From: Balaenoptera acutorostrata
Lineage: Eukaryota; Chordata; Mammalia; Artiodactyla; Balaenopteridae
Length of the DNA: 64,000 nucleotides
Direction of reading: 5' to 3'
Assembly (NCBI RefSeq): GCF_949987535.1
Contig: NC_080078.1
Span: 26,308,942 to 26,372,941, forward strand
A model generated the notes under the pieces. That model was not told the DNA's origin. It saw only the letters and a list, made by a program, of their open reading frames with translations, and made no database searches. The position numbers were made by a program, and so were the translations under genes. Shown here piece by piece: positions 45,001 through 52,807 of the stretch; positions within the stretch are counted from its first letter, which is position 1, and each line of letters starts with the position of its first letter.

Positions 45001-47788
45001 GGACATCCCTGGGAAAGACTTAATAGTAATGCATTAGGATTACTCAGAACAACATCGAGTCATCCTGATTTTATGTGGAATCTTCTGTGTACTAGATAGA
45101 AATCAACTTGCTTGAATTTTGAGTCCATTGCTACATATGAGAATTTTATCTTCATAGGACTCTGCAAGTTGTTAAATAGTTACAAGGGCTACTGTGCTCT
45201 GTGTTTATAGGATAATCAGCTATGTAGCATTTTACGTTTTTACAGAGCACCTGAATGTAGCTCATCCTCTCAAGCTGTCAGCACAGCCTTCAGCAGTAGT
45301 AACCTCCATCCTACAAATGAAGAACTGAAATTCCAGGAGGTTAAGTAGCTTACCCAAGAGCACTCAGCGAGGAAGTGACAGAACTGGGACCCAAGTCTTC
45401 TAATTCGGAGCTTTTGCTCACTTAACTACTTTCTATGGGTTTTTAAATTTCTCAGCGTTTTTTAATTGCCCCCTTTGTGTTCCTAAGAACACAAATCGGG
45501 AGATCCTGGCTGTGGCATTTCATGTACCAAGAGTCACCCAGACCTTTCTGTTAACGGCTTTTTTTAAAACCTTGAGTTCTTGAGTACTTCCTGACCTTAA
45601 GGAGACGGCAAGCCTCAGGCACAGACCGCGCAGTCCTGAGTGGAGCCCCGCTTGCCTTCTCCTCCAGGGCCCCATCCAGTGGAGCAGGAGCTCCTCCGCC
45701 TGACCAACGACTCCCCTGTGGACCTCTTGTGCGCGCCTGTCCCTTCGTGCCTGCCGTCCCCTCAGCTGAGACCGGATCCCGTCATCCTCCAGTCTGCTGA
45801 TCTCATTCAGTTTGAGGAGCACCCCCAAGAGCCCTCTGGTAGGAGGCACTGTGTCATTGCGGGGTTTCCTCTGTGGCTTTGATTAAACAGTAAACCCTTA
45901 ATGCTGAGATGTTAACTGATGGGAGTGGGGAGAGACTCTACCTTTTCAGGCACAAATATACCTGTGAGGATTATTCAGGACCCCCTTTTCCTATCAGGGT
46001 TCCTGCTCACAGCCCGAGGTGGCTGAGGGAGCAGCAAGCAAGGGAAGGATGGTGGTCTTGAGGGGTGCTGCAGCTGCGCTGGGGGTGGGGACCCCACGGG
46101 GGAGCGTGCAGGGGCTTCCTGGGCTGTGCTGCCCACCTTTGGAAAGTGCAGCACCTCCAGCGGCAGCCTCTGCCCGTCACCAGACATACACGTCACCCCC
46201 GGTCTGGGCAAGTTGAACGACTCCAGAGGGTACTGGGGCTTCGTGGGACTGTGAATAGGGGAGGGAGGGCACCTGTGTCTCGTGCCCCAGCTTGTGCCCC
46301 AGCTCGAGATGGCACGGGCCCCAGGCTGCTCGGCTAGGAAGAGGCAGAGCCAGGATTGGAGCCCCAGGCCTCTTGTCTTTCTGTCGTGTCCCTGGCCTCC
46401 TGAGAGGCCGGCCCACCTGCTCTGTCGAGGTCCTTCCCTTGTCGTCTCCTCTGTTGGGATGGTCTTTCCCCGCTCTGCTGGCACTGCCGTCCAGGAGATG
46501 ACCCTGCTGACCACAGGCCTCGGTCTTCTTAGCAGCCTTTGGCACCTTTGGCACCGTCACCCAGTGAAAGAGCTGAGGCTGTTTATCTGGAAGATAGTCA
46601 GTGGGGAGACATCTGCCTACCTGGCTGCGGAGCTGGCCCTGGGCCGTGGCGACGGCGGGCTGGTTCCCCTAGAAGCACGGACGTGGTGGGGAACTGACGC
46701 TAGCTCTTCCGTGGGTGTGGCCTGGGTGTGTTTAGTGTGCTGAGTTCAGCCATCCCCGTGTGCCAGGGAGAGAAATAATCTGAGCGGTGCTGGCAGTTCT
46801 GTCCGTTATTCTCCCCAGCGAGGGTCAGCCTGAGAGCTGAGCTGAGGTTCTGCCTCCCCGCCGTCACCCTCAGCCTCCGTGTGCCTCTGGTGCGGGAGCC
46901 CCTTGCACGCGCAGTGGCAGTCCGAGGTATAAGGACACATCACTTCCAAGCAGTGTGGCTCTGTTCCTACAGCAGGCTAGTTACTTGTGGCTCAGCCGGA
47001 GAAAGAGCAGCCTGTGCACGCTCTGGGAAAAGTGGCTGCTTCACTTCCTGGATTTTTGAGGGTACTTCTGACTCTGTGCAGTTCTCCCCTTATCTCTGCT
47101 TGCCCTGCTCCCCCGTCCCCCTCCCCAGCCCCACCTTGGGTCCACGTAGAGCACGGTCCTCTGTCAGTGGAATAGGCCAGGGCCCCCTGGTACCAAGGCC
47201 TCTCGTGGTCTAAAAGTCTTTAGGTCACATGTGGCTTATGGGTCCTTAACTACCTGACAGAGAGAATGAATGGGCAGAGAGAGTGGAAAAAAATGTTTTT
47301 AAACCACTGCACATTGATTTGTAGCCAAAAACGAAGGTGTCTGAAGTTTTGTAATTCAAGGGAGACCTGAGATGAAGTTTATAAATGTTTGACTTATGTG
47401 ACACATAATATTGGCTACAGAGCTAATAATTATGGCATAGGTGTGACATTTGGGGATTATTTTTTTGAGAAAGGAGAAAAACTGAAAACAAACACTTTTT
47501 GCAGGTCCTAGAACTGAATGTGTTTGCTTTCCTGTGTTTACAGAAATTATGGTTTTAAACCAAGAAGAGAAAATGGAAATTCCAATACCAATAAAGAACG
47601 AAAACCTGCCCTCTGATTCCAGCTCATCTGGCGTCTCAGCAGCCGTCCCAGTGCCTCCCTGCCTCTCCACGGAAACCCCAGAGTCGCTGCTCAGCACGGA
47701 CCCTGTGGAAAGCCCAGCCAAAAAGCAACCCAAAAATAGAGTAAAATTGGCAGCCAACTTTTCCTTTGCACCTATAACCAAGCTTTGA
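13219..47788 (+). CDS. MARF1: MARF1, meiosis regulator and mRNA stability factor 1 (26 coding exons, complete)
   Basis: Seen: 26 exons with GT-AG borders and matching phases join into 5,226 nt, 1,741 residues plus stop, close to the human length of about 1,742. Domains in order: cysteine-rich N-terminus (about 60-330), NYN endoribonuclease fold (about 352-500, acidic residues D357, D426, D451), RRM1 (about 508-580), RRM2 (about 790-870), eight LOTUS/OST-HTH domains (about 880-1560), low-complexity tail ending ITKL. Known of the family: in mouse, MARF1 is required for oocyte meiosis and retrotransposon silencing; human MARF1 contacts the decapping machinery in cytoplasmic granules and destabilises mRNAs. 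Start: the double ATG at 13,219/13,222 matches the known MMEGNG start. The first ATG has T at -3, the second has A at -3 and G at +4, so the second may be favoured. No frameshift or stop was seen, so the gene looks intact. Confidence 0.97.
14565..14785 (-). repeat. MIR remnant in intron 2
   Basis: CAGGTACTCTGCTGAGTGCT through AGGTTAAGTCACTTACCCAA, antisense MIR. Confidence 0.72.
15502..16185 (+). CDS. MARF1: MARF1 exon 3: cysteine-rich N-terminal region (codons 49-276)
   Basis: Acceptor TTTTCTTTTCTCAG, donor AACAAG|GTTTGT; 684 nt, phase 0 to 0. Encodes the N-terminal region with a glycine run (GGN repeats near 15,704-15,730) and many Cys/His pairs: [28 protein letters not shown]. These look like metal-binding knuckles, but no named domain is assigned to them here. 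It is the largest coding exon. Confidence 0.95.
16942..17116 (+). CDS. MARF1: MARF1 exon 4 (codons 277-335)
   Basis: Acceptor TTTTAAAACAG, donor AAATTTG|GTAAAT; 175 nt, phase 0 to 1. Encodes [16 protein letters not shown] onward, including a CNGCG motif, and ends just before the NYN domain. Confidence 0.94.
17603..17749 (+). mobile_element. CHR-1-type SINE in MARF1 intron 4
   Basis: Begins GGGAATTCCCTGGCGGTCCA, ends with (AAAC)n and an A-rich tail, and is flanked by AAAATCAAGGA on both sides. Confidence 0.88.
18198..18424 (+). CDS. MARF1: MARF1 exon 5: first half of the NYN RNase domain (codons 335-410)
   Basis: Acceptor TTTCTTAAG, donor TGCCAG|GTAAAA; 227 nt, phase 1 to 0. Carries the first NYN strand GVFWDIENC with the conserved acidic residue D357, then the VCDIS strand. 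The donor is followed at once by a run of about 13 A. Confidence 0.96.
18640..18845 (-). repeat. MIR remnant in intron 5
   Basis: Antisense MIR pattern AAAGGGCCCAAGAGGTGAAG, then GACCCCAAAGTCTGTTCTC. Confidence 0.65.
19503..19620 (+). CDS. MARF1: MARF1 exon 6: middle of the NYN domain (codons 411-450)
   Basis: Acceptor AATGCAG, donor TCAA|GTAAGT; 118 nt, phase 0 to 1. Encodes [18 protein letters not shown], with the conserved acidic pair (D425, D426), and the VVLVS strand. Confidence 0.95.
20178..20350 (+). CDS. MARF1: MARF1 exon 7: end of the NYN domain (codons 450-507)
   Basis: Acceptor TTGTCTTTCAG, donor ATGCCA|GTAAGT; 173 nt, phase 1 to 0. Encodes [18 protein letters not shown] with the catalytic-type D451, then the last NYN strand and the linker to RRM1. 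Confidence 0.95.
21850..22275 (+). CDS. MARF1: MARF1 exon 8: RRM1 and basic linker (codons 508-649)
   Basis: Acceptor TATCAACAG, donor TTACAG|GTAATT; 426 nt, phase 0 to 0. RRM1 shows an RNP2-like strand LLYVYNLP and an RNP1-like region near [11 protein letters not shown] lysine/serine-rich linker follows. The acceptor reads CAACAG, so the glutamine I recall at this junction in the human protein is absent here. Confidence 0.95.
22470..22627 (+). CDS. MARF1: MARF1 exon 9: inter-RRM linker (codons 650-702)
   Basis: Acceptor TGTTTTAAG, donor CCAAA|GTAGGT; 158 nt, phase 0 to 2. Ser/Pro/Thr-rich and probably disordered. The next intron is only 88 nt. Confidence 0.93.
22716..22874 (+). CDS. MARF1: MARF1 exon 10: inter-RRM linker (codons 702-755)
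   Basis: Acceptor CTCCACTAG, donor TTCTCG|GTGAGT; 159 nt, phase 2 to 2. Encodes [20 protein letters not shown] and a Ser-rich stretch. Confidence 0.93.
23515..23640 (+). mobile_element. CHR-1-type SINE in MARF1 intron 10 (first of a pair)
   Basis: Begins GGGATTTCCCTGGTGGTCTG, contains GGGAACTAAGATCCCACATG and ends in an A-rich tail. Only about 30 bp separate it from the next SINE. Confidence 0.85.
23668..23808 (+). mobile_element. CHR-1-type SINE in MARF1 intron 10 (second of a pair)
   Basis: Begins GGGAATTCCCTGGCGGTCCA and ends in a pure A run of about 32, which suggests a young copy. Confidence 0.87.
23777..23842. repeat. Compound microsatellite (A)n(TA)n(CA)n
   Basis: The A run at 23,777-23,808 continues into TA repeats to 23,830 and CA repeats to 23,842. 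It arose from the SINE tail. Confidence 0.9.
24244..24433 (+). CDS. MARF1: MARF1 exon 11: start of RRM2 (codons 755-818)
   Basis: Acceptor TTTTAAGCAG, donor GGCAAG|GTAACC; 190 nt, phase 2 to 0. Encodes the RNP2-like strand [11 protein letters not shown] and the first RRM2 helix, [16 protein letters not shown]. Confidence 0.94.
25156..25334 (+). CDS. MARF1: MARF1 exon 12: end of RRM2 (codons 819-878)
   Basis: Acceptor CTGCTGCAG, donor TACTGAG|GTAAAG; 179 nt, phase 0 to 2. Encodes [10 protein letters not shown], the RNP1-like [11 protein letters not shown] and the final strand KKILVSLA. Confidence 0.94.
25850..26290 (+). mobile_element. Old L1 3' end in intron 12
   Basis: Contains AGATCAGATTTGTGGTTACT, TACAAACTTCCAGTTATAAG and TAAGAGAGTAAATCCTAAGA, the L1MA-type 3' UTR sequence. 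Confidence 0.75.
26815..26895 (+). CDS. MARF1: MARF1 exon 13: start of LOTUS 1 (codons 878-905)
   Basis: Acceptor TTTTTTCTTGCAG, donor GAAAAAAA|GTAAGT; 81 nt, the second shortest coding exon, phase 2 to 2. Encodes the first LOTUS helix, [13 protein letters not shown]. Confidence 0.93.
27145..28760 (-). mobile_element. L2 LINE body in intron 13, mostly antisense, broken by a CHR SINE
   Basis: A short sense L2 end at 27,160-27,260 (GACTGTAAGCTCCAGGACAG) is followed by a long antisense L2 body with purine-rich sequence such as TTTTTGCCCCAGGTGACTGG. The L2 sequence resumes after the SINE at 27,818-28,114. Heavily decayed, no usable frame. Confidence 0.6.
27818..28114 (-). mobile_element. CHR-2-type SINE in MARF1 intron 13, inside an L2 copy
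   Basis: The minus strand begins GGACATCCCTGGTGGCACAG and ends in an A-tail. The target-site duplication is CAGGAGTTACAGTG (27,804-27,817) versus CAGGAGTTGCAGTG (28,115-28,128). Confidence 0.88.
28765..28965 (-). repeat. MIR remnant in intron 13
   Basis: GAGCACTTACTCTGTGCTAA through CATTTTACAGATGGGAAAAC and GACTAAGGTCACATAGGT, antisense MIR. Confidence 0.82.
29467..29703 (+). CDS. MARF1: MARF1 exon 14: end of LOTUS 1 and linker (codons 905-984)
   Basis: Acceptor CTTTTAG, donor ATTTCAG|GTAGAT; 237 nt, phase 2 to 2. Encodes [19 protein letters not shown] and the strand GRLVCLLPS, then a Ser/Gln-rich linker. Confidence 0.94.
29833..29952 (+). CDS. MARF1: MARF1 exon 15: start of LOTUS 2 (codons 984-1024)
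   Basis: Acceptor TTTTCGGCAG, donor TTATTAAG|GTGACC; 120 nt, phase 2 to 2. Encodes [20 protein letters not shown] and the helix [15 protein letters not shown]. Intron 14 is only 129 nt. Confidence 0.93.
30657..30835 (+). CDS. MARF1: MARF1 exon 16: end of LOTUS 2 (codons 1024-1084)
   Basis: Acceptor CCCACTTCAG, donor ACACAG|GTAGGT; 179 nt, phase 2 to 1. Encodes [16 protein letters not shown] and the closing strand [11 protein letters not shown]. Confidence 0.94.
32128..32348 (+). CDS. MARF1: MARF1 exon 17: LOTUS 3 (codons 1084-1157)
   Basis: Acceptor CATATTTAG, donor TTGCAG|GTAAGG; 221 nt, phase 1 to 0. Carries the LOTUS pattern [36 protein letters not shown]. The last strand of the domain falls in exon 18. 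Confidence 0.95.
33022..33054 (+). repeat. (GA)n microsatellite in intron 17
   Basis: About 16 pure GA units, ending about 67 nt upstream of the exon 18 acceptor. The nearby intron has little pyrimidine tract of its own. Confidence 0.95.
33122..33264 (+). CDS. MARF1: MARF1 exon 18: end of LOTUS 3, start of LOTUS 4 (codons 1158-1205)
   Basis: Acceptor GTTTGCAG, donor CATTG|GTGAGT; 143 nt, phase 0 to 2. Begins with the strand [13 protein letters not shown], then the helix [14 protein letters not shown] (GA)n tract ends about 67 nt before the acceptor. Confidence 0.94.
33299..33680 (-). mobile_element. Cetartiodactyl L1 3' UTR fragment in intron 18
   Basis: The plus strand reads TTTCTGCTGTATAACAAAGT, then AAGCACCGAGCTGATCTCCC and TTTAGATTCCATATATGTGT, which is the antisense of the L1 3' UTR common in cattle and whales. 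5'-truncated. Confidence 0.82.
33818..33951 (+). CDS. MARF1: MARF1 exon 19: end of LOTUS 4 (codons 1205-1250)
   Basis: Acceptor AAAACCTAG, donor AAAGAG|GTATGT; 134 nt, phase 2 to 1. Encodes [20 protein letters not shown] and the strand EMVICIPKR. Confidence 0.94.
35070..35272 (+). CDS. MARF1: MARF1 exon 20: LOTUS 5 (codons 1250-1317)
   Basis: Acceptor with a long T-rich tract, TTTTTTTAAAG, donor TTACAA|GTAAGT; 203 nt, phase 1 to 0. Encodes [24 protein letters not shown] and [16 protein letters not shown]. It is strikingly like exon 17. Confidence 0.95.
35949..36176 (+). CDS. MARF1: MARF1 exon 21: LOTUS 6 (codons 1318-1393)
   Basis: Acceptor TTTTCCAAG, donor GTAAAG|GTAACA; 228 nt, phase 0 to 0. 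Starts with the closing strand of LOTUS 5 ([13 protein letters not shown]), then LOTUS 6. It can be removed without a frameshift. Confidence 0.95.
36690..38110 (-). mobile_element. L2 LINE body (antisense) in intron 21
   Basis: Purine-rich sequence such as TGCCACTGAGAGGGCAGGTG and TGAGTGGGCTGAGAAACGAG aligns by eye with the antisense of L2 ORF2. It contains a chance 279-codon minus-strand open frame, with low-complexity composition and no start or splice context. Confidence 0.55.
39565..39702 (-). mobile_element. CHR-1-type SINE in MARF1 intron 21
   Basis: The minus strand begins GAGCTTCCCTGGTGGTCCAG and ends in an A/T tail. CTGTCTCTCTT flanks both ends. It lies about 45 bp before the exon 22 acceptor. 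Confidence 0.87.
39749..39979 (+). CDS. MARF1: MARF1 exon 22: LOTUS 7 (codons 1394-1470)
   Basis: Acceptor TTCTTCCCAG, donor GTTGAG|GTATGA; 231 nt, phase 0 to 0. Starts with [14 protein letters not shown], then LOTUS 7 ([26 protein letters not shown]). Confidence 0.95.
40327..40670 (+). mobile_element. CHR-2-type SINE, long form, MARF1 intron 22
   Basis: Starts GGGACTTCCCTGGTACTGCA and ends with (TAAA)n and an A-run. It is the first of three SINEs placed head to tail. Confidence 0.87.
40671..40970 (+). mobile_element. CHR-2-type SINE inserted in the tail of the previous SINE
   Basis: Begins GGGCTTCCCTGGTGGCGCAG directly after the A-run of the first SINE and contains GGCTGGGCCCGTGAGCCAC, a form I associate with cetaceans. 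CpG-rich and little decayed. Confidence 0.88.
40985..41106 (+). mobile_element. CHR-1-type SINE, third of the cluster
   Basis: Begins GGGAATTCCCTGGCGGTCCA, has the internal box GGTTCGATCCCTGG and ends in an A-run. Confidence 0.87.
41105..41555 (+). mobile_element. Old L1 ORF2 fragment in intron 22
   Basis: A-rich sequence with the L1 ORF2 hallmark GGACCAGATGGGTTAAG and a decayed counterpart of the ATGAAGCCAAAGTAAC stretch. No intact frame. Confidence 0.5.
41560..41950 (+). mobile_element. LTR-like element in intron 22
   Basis: LTR-like composition: CCAAT near 41,590, a TATA-type box GGCTATAAATCC near 41,797 and a C/T-rich end. Family not recognised, and no partner LTR or internal region beside it. 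Confidence 0.4.
42591..42803 (+). CDS. MARF1: MARF1 exon 23: LOTUS 8 (codons 1471-1541)
   Basis: Acceptor CTCCTGGACCAG, donor CCACAG|GTGGGT; 213 nt, phase 0 to 0. Starts with [15 protein letters not shown], then LOTUS 8 ([23 protein letters not shown]). Confidence 0.95.
42945..43450 (-). repeat. L2 remnant in intron 23
   Basis: Antisense L2-like pattern from TTCATTAAATTCCTAGGTGC through purine-rich sequence. Decayed. Confidence 0.45.
44012..44072 (+). CDS. MARF1: MARF1 exon 24: closing strand of LOTUS 8 (codons 1542-1562)
   Basis: Acceptor CTTGTGTGCAG, donor GAAAA|GTAAGT; 61 nt, the shortest coding exon, phase 0 to 1. Encodes [20 protein letters not shown]. The next intron is 83 nt. Confidence 0.94.
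44156..44281 (+). CDS. MARF1: MARF1 exon 25: C-terminal linker (codons 1562-1604)
   Basis: Acceptor CTGTCTTCCAG, donor GGTGACG|GTAAGA; 126 nt, phase 1 to 1. Ser-rich linker. By eye it differs from the recalled human protein more than the domain exons do. Confidence 0.92.
44490..45000. other. Unclassified, possibly LTR-derived, segment in intron 25
   Basis: Contains locally repeated phrases: AGACATCAAGGTAGGGGGAT, AGACATCAAAGGTTGGGGG and CAGATATCAAAAGGCTGGGG at about 70-bp spacing. Might be an antisense LTR with internal repeats; the family is not recognised. Confidence 0.3.
45235..45425 (-). repeat. MIR remnant in intron 25
   Basis: CCTACAAATGAAGAACTGAA through CCAAGAGCACTCAGCGAGG, antisense MIR. 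Confidence 0.72.
45668..45838 (+). CDS. MARF1: MARF1 exon 26: C-terminal tail (codons 1604-1661)
   Basis: Acceptor TTCTCCTCCAG, donor CCTCTG|GTAGGA; 171 nt, phase 1 to 1. Encodes [17 protein letters not shown] and a Pro-rich stretch. Confidence 0.93.
47544..47788 (+). CDS. MARF1: MARF1 exon 27: C-terminus and stop (codons 1661-1741)
   Basis: Acceptor CCTGTGTTTACAG; 245 nt of coding sequence ending [10 protein letters not shown] and TGA at 47,786-47,788. Ser/Pro-rich with a basic end ([13 protein letters not shown]). Confidence 0.95.
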
Positions 47789-50135
47789 GTCTCGTTTTGA
47801 ACATAGAATTAGGATGGGAAAGCACTGTCTGATTCTGCACACAAAAGTGGGTTCAAAGAAACCTTTTCTGTTTTAATGAAGACCCCCTAGAAACCAGTTA
47901 CTTCATCTTTAGACATATTCCATAATGTTTTCTTTTACATTGACACAGCTTTGAGCTGAAGTTTTTCTTTCATTCTTTCCCCCACTTATTTGGAAAAAAA
48001 AAAAATCTGTCATTTGTTAAAGAATCCTTAATATATTTTAACAAATTTTTGTTAGTTACCATGAAGCGTAATGGTGTTCTGTAAGAAGACAGCAGTGAGA
48101 ACTCAGCAAGAAGGAAGTGGTTTTACTTCCATCAAGCCATGTCAGTGGTAAAATCTTACATGTAGCATAATATAGTCTCTAAGCCTTTGCTTACTGATGT
48201 TTTCAGACAGTATTAATCAAATGCATGAGGTGTCTTTGAAGCAAAGCCTGTTCTGTGATCCTGTGCAATCACAACACTGAAGGAGAAGGGTGGGCGAGGC
48301 AGGAAGAATGTATTTTCTGGTTGGATGTGAAGGCTCCTGGCTTCCATGTGACTTGTAAGCGTGCCTTGTTTTTTATTTAACTATGTCTGTAGTTGAAAAA
48401 TGTGGCTTCATCACAGATTTTTTAAAATGTTTCCACTTTGGGGTTCCATTTAGGAGCTTTCTAGAAAGTCAAGGATGTTTTAAGCTTCCCTTTTAAGTTC
48501 CAGTTTGATATGGATTAGGTTAAGGAAAAGGAGATGGTCTTGGTGTCATGAATTTAAAGTCAGCATTTGAATTCCAACACACATTATTGTGTGTCGAGAG
48601 GCAATGTTGGGAAGAGAGTCTGATTTTCTAAAATATGCATCAAATGCATAAATTACAAATCAGAGCTGAGGGAGGGAGGTGCTTTAACAGGAACAGTATC
48701 AATGCTCTTTCCACTAGGAAGAGACAGAAATTCTATCTATACATAGGAAGGCCAAGGTTGATCAACTTAACCTTGTATTCATAATTTTAAAGCTGGTTTT
48801 GGTAGCTGGGAAGCTTTGTGTGTGAGTATTTGTGTGTTTGTGTCTGTTAACTCAGTGTCTTTTAATAGTGTCTGCTTTTACTCTGTTACTTCTCGCTGTT
48901 GGAAGCATGTGTGGGTTTTTTTGTGGTGTCTGATGTTGGCATTTGGGAAAAGCCAGCTTTTGAGGGAGCACTGCCCTGTGGAATGACCTTCGCCTTGAGG
49001 TGGCTGAGGCATCCGGTGACGGGCGGCCTCTTACGCCTCCTGGAGAAACCTGACATTTACAATGGGTTGTATTTGTTGGGCAAAAAGGCGGATTCGTTCA
49101 TAGAGCAGAAAAAACCTGTAGGCATAAGGTCTTCCACTAGTTAGATGGTTTCTTTTGGGGAAATGATTATATTTTGTAACTTCTAGAAAGCCAGAAAATG
49201 GGCTCTGATTTTATAGCCAGCATTTTGATAAAATGCCACAAGATAAGGGCTATTGAGAGATTTTTACAAGTAAGACTTTTTGTTCCCCAAATCTTTTAAA
49301 TGAAGCCAGTGATTCCCAGTTCTCAGCACATGGCCCCAACCAAGATGGAACGGCCCTGGGAAAGCCTTCTAGGCATCATGGCACTCTTGAGTCCTCCCAA
49401 AGGCATTTCCTCTACTGACACAGTGTGACAGGAAGTAAAATGCAAAGGTGCACTTTTTTTTAAGAAGCTTTTAAACAGTGTGACAAAGTTGGTGTTGAGA
49501 ACATCAGTGGCCTTATTCTGAGATTTCATAAGGCTGAGTTTGCACACGTGGACTTTAGTTTTGCTCGAAGGTAAAGAATATGGACTTTAAAGATGTAAGA
49601 GGCACCATTACAAGTCACTAGGTACAGCCTCAAAGAGCAGCTTCTTTGGGCAACAGACAAAGAAGAGACTGGAGTTGTGCGCTGTGGTGTGGGTGTGGTT
49701 GAATCGTTCACTGGAGTCACCTGTCAGCCTGGGACGCGTGTGTGACTCCAACAATCGCTGTTTGAAGATGTGAGAATACAGCGAAGCTCGTTGTGTTCGT
49801 AATGTACTCCACAATGGCCAGTCCAATTGCTATCTATTTTTTTTATCTAGAGGTTTAATTGAATGATGTGACAAAATGATGTATGAGAATTAAGACAATG
49901 AAATTCTTTATTTCTGGGTGGAAAGATGTACCAGATTAGATTTATCTGTTTAAAAAAAGACAAAAGTTATCACCAAAACCCCCTTTCCCATCTGGCACTG
50001 TTTGTTTTGGATTGAGCTTGGGGGAAGAGATGTTTTTCTTAACTGTCTACTTTGTTTGAACACTTTTTCTGTGGTTCAAGTGCTGTTTTGTGTGTTGGGA
50101 CCAAACAGTTGTCAATAAACTTTAAAAGCAAGCAT
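47789..50135 (+). other. MARF1: MARF1 3' UTR
   Basis: About 2.3 kb of A/T-rich sequence between the stop codon and a canonical AATAAA at 50,114-50,119. The cleavage site near 50,135 is inferred. No SINE interrupts it and no convincing ORF lies in it. Confidence 0.8.
50114..50119 (+). terminator. MARF1 polyadenylation signal AATAAA
   Basis: Canonical hexamer in GTCAATAAACTTTAAAAGC, followed within 60 nt by a GT-rich downstream element (GAGTGTTTTGTTTGTTTGAG). It is the only canonical signal so well placed after the stop. Confidence 0.75.
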
Positions 50136-50139
50136 CAAA

Positions 50140-52800
50140 TTTGAGTTTTCCAAGTGAGTGTTTTGTTTGTTTGAGGGGGGCGGATTGTATACCAGTCCAG
50201 TTCTGTCAGCTTCTCATCCCTTCTGAGAATCTGTGAGATGGAAAGCAAATTGGTCTGTCGTCTTAGAGCCTCTTTGAATTTGGCACCTGGCCCTGGCAGG
50301 TGACTGGACTATTGGCCCTTCGTGGTCAGGACCCTCCAGGGTTTCCAGCCTCGCTCCAGCTCATAATCGTTTGGGGAAAATACAATAATCACAAATACCC
50401 TCCAGTTATAAAACTTGGGATAATTCCTAGGAACTCTCTCCCTGGGAAAGAAATCCATTTTGCAGGCTACCTTGGTTTTGGTCACTGCCAAGCATGCTTT
50501 TTGAATAGCCTGTTTGAAAAAGACTTCTTTCACACATTGCACTGTGAAGCCCTTTTCCTGAGACCACTGTTACTCCCCACCCACTCTCCACCCCCGTCTC
50601 CAGATTTTGAAAGGACCCAGAAGAGACTTGAATGTTTGGGTAAATTGCTTCTTGATGAAGTGCAGTTTTTTTAAAGTTCAACATTAAAAGTCTCTTAAAA
50701 ACCTCTGGCAATCCTTTCAAAACACCTTTCACGGTAGCCAGTTTTTGCCAGAAAACTTGAGCAGCCACTGTGCCCCTTTAGAGGGGACAAGGAAATTTGG
50801 AAGGTCTAGATTGCGGGTTGAAACAGGGCGTCACATTTATCTTTGTGCAATTCCCATCTGGTCTGGAGATGGCAGCCTAGCAGACGTGGTCAGAGTGAAA
50901 GCAGACCTGTCCACACAGAGGAGACGGATGTGACCTTCTAGGACCTGACTTCAGATGTGCAGTTGACCTGTGTGTTCCCTTTACCATGAGGAGCCTCATG
51001 CTTTGGGACTTAGCTTCTCTGGTTTCTAGCTGCTTCATATGGGCAGAGTCCGAGTCATCAGAAGCACCCCTGTCCCTCCTGCAGCAGGGACCTGCTATAG
51101 TCCCCATTTGCGGGTGGGGACAGGTCACATATTGGCTCTAGGGCTGGGGAGGAGCAGGAATCCTGGCTCTGCCCCATAAACCAGCAGTCAGCAAGGCCTC
51201 CATCACTGCTTTGCTTGACCTCACGCCCTCCTGCATGGCTATACTTCAGGCTCGTACAGTCGCTGGCCAATCTCCCAGCTGCTAATGTGATTACAGCATC
51301 AGCCTGGTCTAACTAATGCCACTCTTGGGGGAGACATGCAGTGGAGACTGATCTAATTTGCTTGTATGGATTAATACTTCAAGGCTGAGTGTCGAGTCTC
51401 TTTCCCAGGAGAGATCTAGTCTCTCCCTGGGAGGTAGGCAGCCCTGGGGCACAGCTTAGGTTGGAATATGAGGAAACCTGGTCACCTCTGGGATGCAGTC
51501 GGCAAATTATAGAACTGGTGGGAAAGCAAGCCCCTCAATTTTCAGGTGTGTGGGACAAGATCAGAGATTGAGGGCCAGAACTTTCCTCAGCAAGATGAAG
51601 AGAAGGATTCACATGTCCTGGGAAAGAAGGATTTGGAAATGGGGAGAATTTAGGGTTCAGAGGAGGAAAGGAGAAGAAGCATCTGTAGTTGAAGCTAAGG
51701 ACCTGGCCACTGGGCCCCTCATCCCACATTGGTGAACCAGCTAAGGGCGCTGCAGTGGTCAGGGTGGCCTTTCCACCTCTGCCCGAAAGCCTTCCCGATG
51801 CGGGGCCTGGTGTGAGAGAACCCCGACCCTGCCCCCACCCCTTCTCCCTCGCAGACCTGAGTCACAGTGAGTGCAGACAGACCCACCCACAGGCTGTAGG
51901 GGCCCAGCCCTCGGTGTTAGCTGAGCCTAGTGTGTCTGGGCCAGACGTGGAATCAGGAAAGAAGTTTCGGAAAAGAAAGCTCTGTTCTGAAGTGGAATCC
52001 CTGTTTCGTTTCTGTACGTGGGGAGACCAGTGATGCTTTGCACATGGTCTCTGAGGCTTGGCCTCTGCTGACCTCCCGCATCTCCCCCCACCCCCGCCCC
52101 CCGAGGGCCCTGGGTTCTGCTGGCTGTCAGCTGGAAGCCACCTGCAGACCCTGGAGGCTGCCCACAGTTCCCGGCCACTTGGGCTTCCTCAGAATGGCAG
52201 CTCAGTTCACCAAGCCAGCAAGGAGAATTTCCAGTCCTCTAAGAGGGAGGCTTGTATAATGTAACCTGATCAAGGAAATGACTTCCCATCCCCTTTGCCA
52301 ACTTCCATTAGTTAGAAGCAACTCATAGTTTCAGTAGATGAATTTACATGGATGATACGTAAATTTACCCGTAGTTGATGAATTTGAGTGAGTGAGTGAC
52401 TGACATCAGAGGCCTAAGACATCCAGTTTCCAGCTCCTGGTGCGGGAGGAAAGGGATCCCTGGGCTGGGCTCAACCTTCTGAGGGTCAACAACCAAGCTT
52501 CAAAGCTGCAAGGCCTTAAATAAAGACTGACCAACCCAACCACTTTCCACCCCCATGGTGAGGTGACAGATGGGGACAGTGAGGCTGGAGAGGGTGAGCC
52601 ATTGCCCAAGCCACTCTGTGGCACAGCTACGCCGGAGTCCCTGTCTACACAGCTCCGAAGTCTAGTCTTTCTTGAGCCCCAGTGGGTGCCAGGCCCTGAG
52701 CCAGTTGTGGGGCCCCCAGTGAGTAAGACACAGGCCTCCCCCATGGCAGCAGGACTCTGGGCTCAGACAGGGAGACCAGAGAGGGCGACAGGATCACCAG
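50140..52800. other. Intergenic DNA, no recognised gene (50,140-52,800)
   Basis: Between the MARF1 3' end and the first LTR. Short open frames on both strands lack family resemblance, splice context or promoter. A weak MIR-like trace lies near 52,560-52,680. Confidence 0.4.
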
Positions 52801-52807
52801 GAAAACA

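Noticed and set aside
45975..46514. Open frames of 127-179 codons on both strands in intron 26
   Set aside because: GC-rich intron DNA with an MIR-like stretch; the frames overlap one another on both strands and match nothing known.
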